A stretch of DNA of 64,000 nt from an uncultured Dehalococcoidia bacterium (GTDB lineage: Bacteria > Chloroflexota > Dehalococcoidia > Lucifugimonadales > Lucifugimonadaceae), in the NCBI GenBank assembly GCA_913048295.1, contig CAJWWK010000002.1, positions 1-64,000 on the forward strand. Direction: 5' to 3'. The notes below the pieces were generated by a model. The model was given only the letters and a program-made list of their open reading frames with translations. It searched no databases and had not been told where the DNA came from. The position numbers were made by a program, and so were the translations under genes. Positions 1 to 10,276 of the stretch are shown here, piece after piece (position 1 is the stretch's first letter; every line of letters starts with the position of its first letter).

Positions 1-134
1 AGAGAGATCGGCGGGATTGAGCTCCCTGGGATAGATTCCAGATGAAGGAGCAAGACCGTGCCCGAAATCGCGAATTGAGGCAGAGCCTTACCGCCCGTTT
101 TACAAATCAAGAGCGGCCGCGGTCGATTCGCCAC

Positions 135-1001
135 CTACTTCTTCCCACCGCGCTCTTTCCATTCTCGAAAACGCTCCTTGGTTTCACCGGAAATCGGATA
201 ATACGTACCCGGTGGAACCTGTTCAGCATCAATCAGGCCGATAACAAACTGCTCCGCCTCTTCCTGCTCCTCGATCCAGTCGATCACCTCTTCGGCCCGA
301 CTGGCAGGTACCACTACGACCCCGTCGTCGTCCGCAACGATCACGTCCCCGGGCATGACCAGCACTCCTCCTACGTTCGCCGGACGACCCTCTTCAAACG
401 ATTCAAGAAAGGGCAGGTTACCGGCGGGAGACCGGTTTTTAGCGAAAACAGCAAGGTCATACTCGTCGGCGATCATCTGCAAATCCCGAATCGCACCGTC
501 GGTCACAAGGCCCTGAGCCTTGTTGTGCCACAACTGTCGGGTTTTCATGTTACCGAGAATGCAGGCGTATTCGTCGAACGTGTGCGCCTCGACGACCAGC
601 AGGTCGTTCGGCCCGCACTTCGCCATTGCCAGGTACTCCGGCGATTCGCCGCCCCTGCGCGTCTGCACCAGCAGGTCGGGCCGGGCCGGCACAAAACGCA
701 GCGTCTGCGCCCTGCCAACCAGCGTCTTGCCCGGCGTGTAGGCCTTCACACCTCGCATCAGGCACAGCTGGTAGTTCGCCGAAGCAAACCACTCCTGCCC
801 TTTCGGTGGCTCCAGCCTCCAAACAGCACTGTAAGCAGTCGCCGAAGTGACTTTTCTGAACCGGTCGAGTATTTCGTTCGAGACATGAGTTGGTGGTGAT
901 TCTGGCACGCTGGTTCGCTTTCTATACCGAAACCGTGAAAACCGAAAGTATATGACCACATCTCCTGCCATTCTTACGGTACCGCAGGAATTCAGGCGCA
1001 A
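135..1001 (-). CDS. RraA-like / dimethylmenaquinone methyltransferase-like family protein
   Basis: ORF translation with RraA-like core (VTDGAIRDL, GDVIVADDDGVVVVP). True start probably downstream of the ORF start. Confidence 0.75.
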   Translation of the reverse strand: MRLNSCGTVRMAGDVVIYFRFSRFRYRKRTSVPESPPTHVSNEILDRFRKVTSATAYSAVWRLEPPKGQEWFASANYQLCLMRGVKAYTPGKTLVGRAQTLRFVPARPDLLVQTRRGGESPEYLAMAKCGPNDLLVVEAHTFDEYACILGNMKTRQLWHNKAQGLVTDGAIRDLQMIADEYDLAVFAKNRSPAGNLPFLESFEEGRPANVGGVLVMPGDVIVADDDGVVVVPASRAEEVIDWIEEQEEAEQFVIGLIDAEQVPPGTYYPISGETKERFREWKERGGKK

Positions 1002-1066
1002 CTCGCCCGGCGCCTGCTTCGATCAGGCTGCTACGATTCGCCCGACAAAATCCCAAAGGACCCCGC

Positions 1067-2053
1067 ATGCCCCAGCACATCGCCGCCAGTGACTTACGAC
1101 TTACCTGGCCAGGCGCGATCTCGACCGAGATGACCGACGACCGGGTCATGCCCTGGCGAATCCCGTATGTCGAAAGGAACCTGTTTGCCAAAGAACTTGT
1201 CGAAAAGGCTGCCATGCCAGCGGGAGTGCGAATCCGTTTTCAAAGCAACACTTCATCCATTGAGGGGTTTTGCAATTCATTTCCAGAGCGGAGCCAAGTC
1301 GATTTGCTCATCGACGGCGGCTATGTGGCATCCGCGGTCACGCAAAACAAAACGACGTTCAGGTTCGAAGATCTCGGTTCCGCAACAAAAACAGTCGAAC
1401 TGTGGCTTCCGCAAGTCGGCGAGTTCCGATTCAAAGGCATGAATATTGACGTGAGCGCCGAGTTATCGGAGGCCAGTACGAACGCAAGTCCTAAGTGGAT
1501 CACCTACGGAAGCTCGATCACCCATTGCAGCGGGGCCGACTCCCCAACGACCACATGGCCTGCCATCGTTGCCCGCACTCGCGGCTACGACCTGACCTGC
1601 CTCGGCTTCGGTGGCCAGTGTCATCTGGACCCATTGATAGCCCGCGTTATTCGAGATCGCGAAGCCGACCTGATTTCGCTGTGCCTGGGAATAAATATTT
1701 ACGGTGGAGAATCGCTGAGTCCGCGCACATTTGGGCCCGGGATTATCGGATTCGTGAAGATCGTTCGAGAGAAGCACCCGACAACCCCGATCGCGCTACT
1801 CTCACCGATCTTTTCACCGGGCCGAGAAGATACTTCGAATGCGGTAGGGTTTACTTTGAAACAGATGCGCGAGCAGGTTGTGATGGCGGTCGAAAAACTA
1901 CGGGCCAGCGGTGATGAAAACATCTATTACATCGACGGGTTAAACATTCTCAGTTCCGACTCCGAGCACCTGTTGCCGGATGACCTCCATCCGGATAACG
2001 AGGGATACGGAGTCATGGCGAAGAACCTGCTCAATCTACTGCCTACGGTTTAG
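1067..2053 (+). CDS. SGNH/GDSL-type hydrolase
   Basis: YGSSITHC (GDS-like block), CLGINIYGG and DDLHPDNEGYGVMA (Asp-x-x-His block). Confidence 0.8.
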   Translation: MPQHIAASDLRLTWPGAISTEMTDDRVMPWRIPYVERNLFAKELVEKAAMPAGVRIRFQSNTSSIEGFCNSFPERSQVDLLIDGGYVASAVTQNKTTFRFEDLGSATKTVELWLPQVGEFRFKGMNIDVSAELSEASTNASPKWITYGSSITHCSGADSPTTTWPAIVARTRGYDLTCLGFGGQCHLDPLIARVIRDREADLISLCLGINIYGGESLSPRTFGPGIIGFVKIVREKHPTTPIALLSPIFSPGREDTSNAVGFTLKQMREQVVMAVEKLRASGDENIYYIDGLNILSSDSEHLLPDDLHPDNEGYGVMAKNLLNLLPTV

Positions 2054-2179
2054 TTGGCGCGAATATCGGGCTGAACCAGACTCGTCGCAAAAGCGCATAT
2101 CGCTGGAACGGACACGTGCGATCTGACTAAAGAAACCGTACGCGCGCCCGTCAGTCAAACGCTCCAAAACTCGACTCGG

Positions 2180-3967
2180 TTACTCGGGCCCACTTCCCAC
2201 ATCGACCCCACTCGGCTCCGCATCCCCGAGTAGCGTTCGGCGAAAAGTCCTGTCCATCTGCCAGTGAACCTTCGATGCCAGCGTCGCAGTGACCGCGGCA
2301 CTAAGCACCATCACCAGTGCCGGCACCGGAGTGGTCACATCGCCGATCGACATGATGTCCAACAGGCGAGTCACTAGCCAGACACCCGACGCTAGTAGCA
2401 GCAGACTCACCAGCCCCGTGCCAATTGCCTCAGCCACGTCGAGCCGCGTATTGCCTGCAAACCGCGCCAGGACCCGACGCATATACAGCGTCTCCAGCTC
2501 ACGAATTACATTCCAGAGAACCAGCCCTGAAGGAACCGCCAGGGTTACGACAACGCCGAGCGTCGCGACGCCGATGAGTTCAGCAGAAATCCCCAGGTCG
2601 GTCGCCAACCGGGTCCCGGCATTCGAAATCACAACGCCCGCCATAACTACCAGACCGATGATTCCGAGACTCACCGCGGTCGACCTGATCTCCCGCTTAA
2701 AACCGTGCGGTGCGAGCTGGCGGGGACCCATCCCTCTTCGCGCCGATGCGATCGTCGTTGTGAAAATACCGGCCTTTACCTTCACTCGCCCCGGCATGAG
2801 CCAGTCGAATATCCGGCCGATTACCCGGTACGACCGGAACACCAGCGGGTAGGTAAACGAAGCCATCAGTGTGCTGATCGTCACCACCGGGTACAGCTGC
2901 GTTCCGACCGCCGAATGCTCGCTGCCAGCCTTGGCGATCGCCAGCGAAAATTCTCCCGGCTGTGGCATCGCGGTGCCCACTTTTATCGCCGTCTCGCCAT
3001 CGTGACCCGTCAGGAATGTACCGATGGTCGCCGCCACCACCTTCCCGGCCACCAGAACACCCGTCACGATCAGCGCCACTCCGAAAAATTCAGGAATTTC
3101 TGCAATATTCACCAGCATGCCGATCGAAACAAAGAAAAGTGCTGCGAATACATCCCGAACAGGAGAAATCAACCGGGTAACCTGATCCCGATGCCGGGTA
3201 TCGCCCAGTACCGTGCCTATCAAAAATGCACCGGCCCCGGCCGAAAGTCCCATCTCGTGGGCCAGCAACCCGACACCGAAACAAATGCCCATGCTTCCTA
3301 TCAACAGAGTTTCGCGCGATTTCAGATAGTCCAGAAGATCCATGAACCTCGGTGCCAGCAATGCGCCAAAAACCAGGGCGCCAATCGCGAAAATGATCAT
3401 CTTGATGACCAACGGCCAGACGTCAACAGCCCCGCCCGAATCCTGGTTCGCATAGCCGGCAAACACCGCGAGCAGCATCACGGCTACGAAATCCTCTACG
3501 ACCAGCACACCCACTACCAACTGGCCGCGGAGCGTCATCAGTTGACCGCTCTCCCGCATGATCTGCACCAGCACCGCCGAACTGGAAAATGCCATGGCTG
3601 CACCGAGATAGACCGAGGTCGTAGGAGTCCAGCCAAGTGCACGGCCGACGATGTAACCGAGTGTCATCATTGCCGCTATCTCGACCGCGCCGATGACCAC
3701 GACGCGGAATCCTACTCTGCGGATCCGCTCCCAACCGAACTCGACGCCGATCGAAAACAACAGGACGACAAGACCCACCTCGGCCACCAGCGAAACGGTC
3801 TCGGTGTCCTTCACAAAACGACCCTGGAGTGCGAACGGACCCACCAGCACACCCGCGAGCAGATACCCGAGAATCGGCGGTTGCCGAATCAGGCGAAATA
3901 CGATCAGCGCCGCAGCGGCCGCGACCATGATCAGCGCGAAATCTCTTACAAAGTCTGCTGAGCCCAC
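2180..3967 (-). CDS. Cation:proton antiporter, CPA2/Kef-type membrane domain
   Basis: Multi-TM protein; PPILGYLLAGVLVGP, AGAFLIGTVLGDT, FFVSIGMLVN motifs; no obvious RCK/TrkA-N domain. Confidence 0.85.
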   Translation of the reverse strand: MGSADFVRDFALIMVAAAAALIVFRLIRQPPILGYLLAGVLVGPFALQGRFVKDTETVSLVAEVGLVVLLFSIGVEFGWERIRRVGFRVVVIGAVEIAAMMTLGYIVGRALGWTPTTSVYLGAAMAFSSSAVLVQIMRESGQLMTLRGQLVVGVLVVEDFVAVMLLAVFAGYANQDSGGAVDVWPLVIKMIIFAIGALVFGALLAPRFMDLLDYLKSRETLLIGSMGICFGVGLLAHEMGLSAGAGAFLIGTVLGDTRHRDQVTRLISPVRDVFAALFFVSIGMLVNIAEIPEFFGVALIVTGVLVAGKVVAATIGTFLTGHDGETAIKVGTAMPQPGEFSLAIAKAGSEHSAVGTQLYPVVTISTLMASFTYPLVFRSYRVIGRIFDWLMPGRVKVKAGIFTTTIASARRGMGPRQLAPHGFKREIRSTAVSLGIIGLVVMAGVVISNAGTRLATDLGISAELIGVATLGVVVTLAVPSGLVLWNVIRELETLYMRRVLARFAGNTRLDVAEAIGTGLVSLLLLASGVWLVTRLLDIMSIGDVTTPVPALVMVLSAAVTATLASKVHWQMDRTFRRTLLGDAEPSGVDVGSGPE

Positions 3968-3976
3968 ACGTTCATA

Positions 3977-4384
3977 CTAGTAATACCGACTCTCAAATTG
4001 CCCTAATCCCAAGAACGGGTTACGTTCAGTTGGCGGACGCGGCAACAGGTTTCGTAGTGACCCGCGGCTCCTCCCCCACGGCTCAGGTGCCAGGCCGTGC
4101 CTTGCCCTGACCTCGTTCGGGGTCACCACGCCCGCGGCCATAAGGCTCACCTCCCTCGCCACCAGAGAATCCTCGCTGTCGTTCAGCGCCTCGATCTCTG
4201 AAATATCGAACCTGAATCGATACTCAGATGGCGATAGGCCAACAGCCGGCACCAGGCTCCTGTTCAAAAAATCCTCGATCAGCCTTAGTTCAGGCACGAT
4301 CGTATTGCGCCACAGAAACCGCTCCAGCGTACTCACATTGGCGAGGTTCGCGTTCTCGAGCTCGCTCAGGAATACCGTCGGCAC
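3977..4384 (-). pseudogene. C-terminal fragment of HK97-family phage portal protein
   Basis: VPTVFLSELENANLANVSTLERFLWRNTIVPELRLIEDFLNRSLVPA and AAGVVTPNEVRARHGLAPEPWG are portal C-terminus-like; GTG start with an in-frame stop six codons upstream. Confidence 0.65.
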
Positions 4385-4530
4385 CCCGGGGGGTGCAGAT
4401 CATTGCGCCGGTAACGAAAGTAAAACTCGCCCCACCGGCATTTGAGGCACATCCGGCGCGCACGACGGGTATCATCCGCAGCATCGAAATGCCCGGGCAA
4501 GCACCCTACAACAAGTAAGAAGCTCTACCC

Positions 4531-5289
4531 ATGAAAGTTCTCGTAACCGGCTCCTCAGGTCTCATCGGCTCGATGCTGATTCGCTCACTTGGCGATTCAT
4601 TCGATTTTTCAGGGTTGGATGTCCGCAAATCCGAAAACTCGCCCGAAGTCCCTACTCTGATCATGGATGGTTCGGACCTCGATGCAATTTCGCCCGCCTT
4701 TGCCGGAATCGACGCGGTCGTTCACCTCGCGGCAAACGCTCCGGTGGAAACTCCGTGGCCCGACGTTCTGAAGAACAATATTTCCACAACCCACAACGTT
4801 TACGAAGCGGCCAAACAGAATGGTGTAAAAAGGGTGGTTTTTGCCAGCTCAAACCACGCCGTAGGAAACTTCGAGATGGACGAGCCCTACAGCCGCATAA
4901 GGGTCGGCGATTATGAAGAACTTACCCCCGGTGGGTTCAAGCGCATCGACAACACTGTTCCCATCCGACCCGATTCCGACTACGGTGTCAGCAAGGCGTT
5001 TGGCGAGGCAACCGGTCGCTACTACCACGAGCACTTCGGGCTCGAAGTAGCCTGCCTGCGGATCGGCACTGTAAACGCGCAAAACAGCCCCGTCGAATCG
5101 GTGCGATCACTTGCGACCTGGCTCAGTCATCGTGACATGGCTCAACTCGTAAGCCAGTGCCTGACACAGCCGCTCGGCTTTGAAATCTTCTACGGGGTAT
5201 CAGACAACACCTGGCGGTTCTGGGACAACGACTACGCCAAGAAAGTCATCGGCTACGCGCCCCTCGACAACGCCGAGGACTATCGCTAA
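4531..5289 (+). CDS. NAD-dependent epimerase/dehydratase (SDR, uronate dehydrogenase-like)
   Basis: N-terminal VTGSSGLIGS Rossmann motif; YGVSK active-site block. Confidence 0.85.
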   Translation: MKVLVTGSSGLIGSMLIRSLGDSFDFSGLDVRKSENSPEVPTLIMDGSDLDAISPAFAGIDAVVHLAANAPVETPWPDVLKNNISTTHNVYEAAKQNGVKRVVFASSNHAVGNFEMDEPYSRIRVGDYEELTPGGFKRIDNTVPIRPDSDYGVSKAFGEATGRYYHEHFGLEVACLRIGTVNAQNSPVESVRSLATWLSHRDMAQLVSQCLTQPLGFEIFYGVSDNTWRFWDNDYAKKVIGYAPLDNAEDYR

Positions 5290-5301
5290 CGCTGTAAAAA
5301 A

Positions 5302-6147
5302 ATGACCACAACAGCTGACTCACAAACGCCAATCATCGACGGAGCCGCACACGCCTGGGTGGTCAACAACCCCCGATTCCCGCTTGACCCCGGCATCGCC
5401 ACCTGCCCGGAAAACATGCCGACGATCGACGAGTCTGCCGAACACCTGATCGCCCGCATGGCCACCTTCGGCATCGACCAGACCGTCATCAGCCACGTCT
5501 GCTACTACGGTCGCGACAACAGTTACACGGCACACTGCGTAAACGCTTACCCGGACCGGTTCACGGGAGTGGGCCTGCTCGTCGGCTACCGTCTGCACTC
5601 TCCAGACGATCCTGCAAACCCGGCGAGGCTCGAGCACCTGATGCGTGAAGACGGGCTCGCGGGCCTGCGGCTGAGCCCGATCTACGACCCCGATGTGGAG
5701 TGGCTGAACGACCCCGTGTCATATCCTCTGTGGCAAAAAGCGGAGGAACTGACCGCTGCGTTCAACATCTTTGCTGCCCCACACCAGGTGAACCAGATCG
5801 ACGACATGGCGGCCCGTTATCCCGGCGTGAACATCATCGTCGACCACTATGCCATGATCGACATCACACGCCCGGACTCGGAAGGCTTCCAACCGCTATT
5901 GGACCTGCATCGCCACCCCAACGTGTACCTCAGGACGTCGCTGCATAACCCCTCTGGCCAGAAACTGCCGTATCGGGACATGTGGCCGTACCTGGAGAGG
6001 GCGTACGATTCCTTCGGCCCGCGAAAGTTGATCTACGCAAATGATTACGAGCTGCTCGTAATGAAGGACCTGATCCCATTTTTCACGAGCCAGGACAAAG
6101 AGTGGATCCTTGGTCGCAACGCGCGCGCGATCTACCGTCTTGATTGA
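5302..6147 (+). CDS. Amidohydrolase-family (TIM-barrel) hydrolase
   Basis: IIDGAAHAWV N-terminus, IIVDHYAM, IYANDYE blocks typical of amidohydrolase_2. Confidence 0.75.
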   Translation: MTTTADSQTPIIDGAAHAWVVNNPRFPLDPGIATCPENMPTIDESAEHLIARMATFGIDQTVISHVCYYGRDNSYTAHCVNAYPDRFTGVGLLVGYRLHSPDDPANPARLEHLMREDGLAGLRLSPIYDPDVEWLNDPVSYPLWQKAEELTAAFNIFAAPHQVNQIDDMAARYPGVNIIVDHYAMIDITRPDSEGFQPLLDLHRHPNVYLRTSLHNPSGQKLPYRDMWPYLERAYDSFGPRKLIYANDYELLVMKDLIPFFTSQDKEWILGRNARAIYRLD

Positions 6148-6196
6148 AGACAAATAACCACCTTCGGCGAAAGCCACCAAAGGAACAAAACAGGAA

Positions 6197-7306
6197 ATGG
6201 ACTATCTGCCACTACCGGGTACGCCTGTCGAGGAAATCGACACGCCTGCAATCATCGTCGACCTCGATATCGCCGAAGCCAACATCAAGGCCATGGCCTC
6301 GTTCGCCAGCGAGAACGGCGTAAGCATGCGCCCACACATGAAGACCGGCAAGAGCCCTTTCTGGGCGCTCAAACAGATAGAGGCCGGGGCCATCGGAGTA
6401 TGTGCTGCAAAGGTGGGCGAGGCCGAAATCCTGGCCGAGGGCGGTGTGCGCGAAATCCTCGTTACCAACCAGATCGTCAGCTCGACAAAGATTCGCCGGC
6501 TGTTCGGGGTAGCCTCACGAGCCCATGTGACAGTTGCGGTCGATAACCACGATAACGTAGACGATCTGTCTATGGCGGCACAAATGTTCGGTATAGAACT
6601 GGGTGTCATTCTGGAAGTTGAATGCGGGATGAATCGCGCTGGTGTGAAGCCCGGCGAGGCAGCAGTCGCGCTTGCAAGGACAGTGGAAAACGCACCCGGC
6701 CTGCGGTTCGACGGAGTGATGGGTTACGAGGGTAGTGCCGTTTACACCGAGGACTTCGACCTGCGAAAACAACAGGCGATGGAATCGATCAACAATCTTT
6801 TGGCGGCAGCGGACGATATCGAGGGTGCCGGGCTCGAAGTCAAGATAATAAGTGCAGGCGGCACCGGTACCTACGACATCACCGGCAAGGTAGACCGGGT
6901 AACCGAATTACAGTGCGGCAGTTACCTGTTCATGGACTCCAAGTATCTCGAAGTGTTCGGGGATCATCCCCACCCGTTCCGATCGGCACTGACGGTCCAG
7001 GGAACCGTTACCAGCAAACCGGCTCCAGGGCGGACCATCGCCGACCCGGGACTTAAGGCCATTTCTACGGATCAGGGCCTACCGGGGGTAGTCTCTATCG
7101 AAGGCGCAATCGTCAGGAGTCTGTCGGAAGAGCACTGCGTAATGGAAACGCAGGGACCTGCCGACGAACTGCAGCCCGGCGATAAAATCTCCTTGCGTCC
7201 AACGCACTCCGATACCACCATCAACCAGCACGACTACTACTATTGCGTTCGCAACGGTTTGCTGGAAACCGTAGTCGAGCTCGCCGGTCGAGGACGGTTC
7301 ATGTAG
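6197..7306 (+). CDS. D-threonine aldolase / D-serine dehydratase-like PLP enzyme
   Basis: DTPAIIVDLDIAEANI, RPHMKTGKSP (PLP Lys region), SAGGTGTYDI, C-terminal PTHSDTTINQHDYYY. Confidence 0.85.
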   Translation: MDYLPLPGTPVEEIDTPAIIVDLDIAEANIKAMASFASENGVSMRPHMKTGKSPFWALKQIEAGAIGVCAAKVGEAEILAEGGVREILVTNQIVSSTKIRRLFGVASRAHVTVAVDNHDNVDDLSMAAQMFGIELGVILEVECGMNRAGVKPGEAAVALARTVENAPGLRFDGVMGYEGSAVYTEDFDLRKQQAMESINNLLAAADDIEGAGLEVKIISAGGTGTYDITGKVDRVTELQCGSYLFMDSKYLEVFGDHPHPFRSALTVQGTVTSKPAPGRTIADPGLKAISTDQGLPGVVSIEGAIVRSLSEEHCVMETQGPADELQPGDKISLRPTHSDTTINQHDYYYCVRNGLLETVVELAGRGRFM

Positions 7307-7355
7307 CAGCGAAAATTCCGGGGTTGCACCAGACAAAAAAGAGCGGTCCGAATCC

Positions 7356-8480
7356 ATGACAGAGTATCCAACCATCTTCGACGGTCACGCCTATTGCTTC
7401 CCAGATGTCCGAGGGTTGATGGGATTCCCGACGCCCGAGGTCAAGCACATCCACGTGCAGAAATCGATGGCGAATCATCATGTGCAGCCGTGGCTTATAC
7501 GCGACCATTCGCCAGGCAGCACCAGCACGTTGATGGACGATTCCAGGTGGCCCGACGACGATGCGATACGCGACGTGAACTTTCGGCCCACGACCCACGG
7601 TCGCTACGAATGGACCGTCGATGGCGAAGACTACGTGAAGCAGTACTTCCCGCCGTCCATCACAGATATGGGGTATCCGCCGGAAAACCTGATCGCCGAA
7701 ATGGACTATGCGAACGTCACCGGCACTCTGCTCCATCGCAATCCCTATCTGGGCATTGGCAACGATTTCATCGCCGATTGCGTGCAGAAATTCCCTGATC
7801 GAATTTTCGGCCTCGCTCACGTGCCTGAATGGACGGTCGAGGATGAACCCGACGCGGCTGCCAGCATGGTGGAGGGAGCTGTACGCGACAGGGGCCTGTC
7901 GGGTCTGCAATTCCTGACGTCGCAGTTGCATTTGTACGGCAAAAACCCCGACTGGAGCAGTGATGGCTTCACCCTGTTCTGGGACCGGTTCGCCAGTCTC
8001 GGAGTGCCAGTTTTCTTCTCGCTGAGTATCAACGAGCCAAAACGCGAGCCGTTGCTTGACCATTACCTTCTCGAGCTACAACGACTTACAACATGGATGG
8101 AGCAGTATCCGGAAACACCGGTGGTGATGACTCACGGTTTTCTGTGGACACTGTTTGCTGATAAGGACGGATTCCAGCTACCGGATGAGCTGTGGCGACC
8201 GTTCGAAAACCCCAACCTTTCGTTACAGATCCTGCTGCCGATTGGCCTTGGCGATAAGTTCGACTACCCGTTGCCCCAGGCGCAGCCATTGCTTCGCGAC
8301 CTTGTACGAAATATCGGTGCAGATCGACTGATGTGGGGAACGGACATGCCGATCGTCATGCGCCACTGGACTTACCAGCAGAACATCGACTTCATCGTGA
8401 AATACTGCGATTTTCTCTCGAAACAGGAGCTTGCTCTCATCATGGGCGGCAACACAAAGCGACTGCTTGGGCTGAGCTGA
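7356..8480 (+). CDS. Amidohydrolase-family hydrolase
   Basis: FDGHAYCFP N-terminus, C-terminal RLMWGTDMPIV and MGGNTKRLLGL. Confidence 0.8.
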   Translation: MTEYPTIFDGHAYCFPDVRGLMGFPTPEVKHIHVQKSMANHHVQPWLIRDHSPGSTSTLMDDSRWPDDDAIRDVNFRPTTHGRYEWTVDGEDYVKQYFPPSITDMGYPPENLIAEMDYANVTGTLLHRNPYLGIGNDFIADCVQKFPDRIFGLAHVPEWTVEDEPDAAASMVEGAVRDRGLSGLQFLTSQLHLYGKNPDWSSDGFTLFWDRFASLGVPVFFSLSINEPKREPLLDHYLLELQRLTTWMEQYPETPVVMTHGFLWTLFADKDGFQLPDELWRPFENPNLSLQILLPIGLGDKFDYPLPQAQPLLRDLVRNIGADRLMWGTDMPIVMRHWTYQQNIDFIVKYCDFLSKQELALIMGGNTKRLLGLS

Positions 8481-8505
8481 CCACGAGTCCGATCTAAAGC
8501 CGCGG

Positions 8506-9051
8506 CTACCGGTCTCTTCGTCTCGGTCCGCTCGGGGCCCCATGATCGTCGCGGCCGGTTGTACGTGAAGGTCCGCGACTATCCCTTGAATCGCGATCGC
8601 GTCCGTACGATGAATCATCGTCCCGACCGCGCCGCGGCGGCCTCGCCATCTCTTCAAGCTTTTCAAGCCCCGGCTCCGTCGCCATCGTGCGCCCGACACC
8701 TGTAATTCGCGCCAGTCCCTGCCTTACCAGCGCGGCCATCTTCGCCCTCGCCGTCGCCGGGTCGATATTGCGAAACCAGCGTGCGATCATCAGGTAACTG
8801 AGTTCACCCGGTGTGAGGCTCTCCTCGGTTCCAACCAGCACGTAGAGCACTCGATTTGCGGCATCGGGCATCTCACGAAACGCAGGGGCTGAAGGAATCA
8901 TTCCTGTCAGGTCCCAGGCCGTCAGCACCCACTCTTTTTCTTCATCGGAAAGGCGCGCCCAGGCACGTTGGCGCTTGGCTTCAAGGTCAATCGATTGACC
9001 TGGCCGGTGCGGTATCGACGATAGATCAATATTGTGTTCAATCTCAGGCAT
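8506..9051 (-). CDS. Hypothetical protein with Arg/Asp-rich low-complexity tail
   Basis: ORF with helical N-terminal domain and RDRDSRDSRGPSRTTGRDDHG tail. Confidence 0.55.
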   Translation of the reverse strand: MPEIEHNIDLSSIPHRPGQSIDLEAKRQRAWARLSDEEKEWVLTAWDLTGMIPSAPAFREMPDAANRVLYVLVGTEESLTPGELSYLMIARWFRNIDPATARAKMAALVRQGLARITGVGRTMATEPGLEKLEEMARPPRRGRDDDSSYGRDRDSRDSRGPSRTTGRDDHGAPSGPRRRDR

Positions 9052-9134
9052 TTTTTAATCATGGACGCGAGCCACAGTTACAACAAGCCTGTAATCGTGC
9101 AATCCCCCGACCCTCCAGTGCTACCATTTCGAAC

Positions 9135-10109
9135 GTGGCAACTTCTAAAAACCAGTACGCACTTGCTGGCGATATCGGCGGCACCAACATACGCGCTGCC
9201 CTGGTCGATTCCGAAGGCCGAATAACCGGGCGCGGGTCGATCGACACGCTGCCCGAGCGGGGCATCGACGACGCGAGCGAACGCCTGGCACGGTTACTGA
9301 AAGCCGCCCGTGCAACCGCACCGAGCGGAGCCGTGATCGCCGGCGTGGGCGTTTCGACCGCGGGTCCGATACGGCCTGCAACCGGGACCTACAACCACCC
9401 GCCGAACCTGCCCGGTTGGAACGGCAAAACGATGAAGCCCTCGCTTTCCGAATCCATGGGTGTTCCTGTTTGGGTCGGACACGATGCCACCCTGGCCGCA
9501 CTCGCCGAAACTCGTTTTGGTGACCACGTCGGGGCCGAGAATCTGATCTACGTAACGATAAGCACGGGGGTCGGCGGCGGCATCATTGCCAATAGCGAAA
9601 TGGTCACCGGGGCATCGGGCGGCGCTGGCGAAGTCGGTCACCTGCCGATACGCACAGGAGCCTACGGCTGCAATGTCGGCTGCGACGGTTGTTTCGAGGG
9701 CAATGCGTCCGGTCCCGCCATCGCCCGCATTGCCAGGGACATGTTCACAGGTAAGGGACCACTGGCCGAACTTTGCGGTGGCGATCCGGCAAATATCACC
9801 TCGCGCATGGTGTTCGATGCCGCAGATTCCGGCGACCCGGTGGCCCAACAAGTGGTCGATCTGACCATCGACAACGTCAGCATCGGGCTGGCCGCCCTGA
9901 TAAACGTCTTCAATCCGGAAGCGCTCGTTATCGGCGGGGGCGTCGTCCAGGGGCTGCAACGCCATTGGGAGAAATTACAAAAAACCGTGGTCGAGAAGGC
10001 ACTCCCCGGTTATGGAGACACCACCCCGCTGACAGCCACCCGGCTCGGCGATGATGTGAGCCTGCTCGGTGCCGCCCAGCTGGCGTTCCGTGAAGCCCGC
10101 AGAATCTGA
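9135..10109 (+). CDS. ROK-family sugar kinase (glucokinase-like)
   Basis: ALAGDIGGTNIRAALVD phosphate-binding motif, GEVGHLPI, CNVGCDGCFEG ROK zinc motif. In-frame GTG start at 9135 preferred over 8856. Confidence 0.9.
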   Translation: MATSKNQYALAGDIGGTNIRAALVDSEGRITGRGSIDTLPERGIDDASERLARLLKAARATAPSGAVIAGVGVSTAGPIRPATGTYNHPPNLPGWNGKTMKPSLSESMGVPVWVGHDATLAALAETRFGDHVGAENLIYVTISTGVGGGIIANSEMVTGASGGAGEVGHLPIRTGAYGCNVGCDGCFEGNASGPAIARIARDMFTGKGPLAELCGGDPANITSRMVFDAADSGDPVAQQVVDLTIDNVSIGLAALINVFNPEALVIGGGVVQGLQRHWEKLQKTVVEKALPGYGDTTPLTATRLGDDVSLLGAAQLAFREARRI

Positions 10110-10276
10110 CAGTAGTTCAACTCACGAAATCTCCCCGCCGGTAAAGCCGTCCCGAAGGTACCAGGGTGATTCCATCTGCGTCGGAACAGGTGCAAGAAAC
10201 CGGGATTATCGTAGTTCATACCCAGTTGAATTGACCTCGGCTCGACAGCCGAACGGGCGGTCAAGCCAGGAGCGGG

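Noticed and set aside
2705-3961. 418-aa plus-strand ORF antisense to the antiporter gene
   Set aside because: Biased His/Arg/Gln-rich translation without domains; the opposite strand encodes a clear membrane antiporter.
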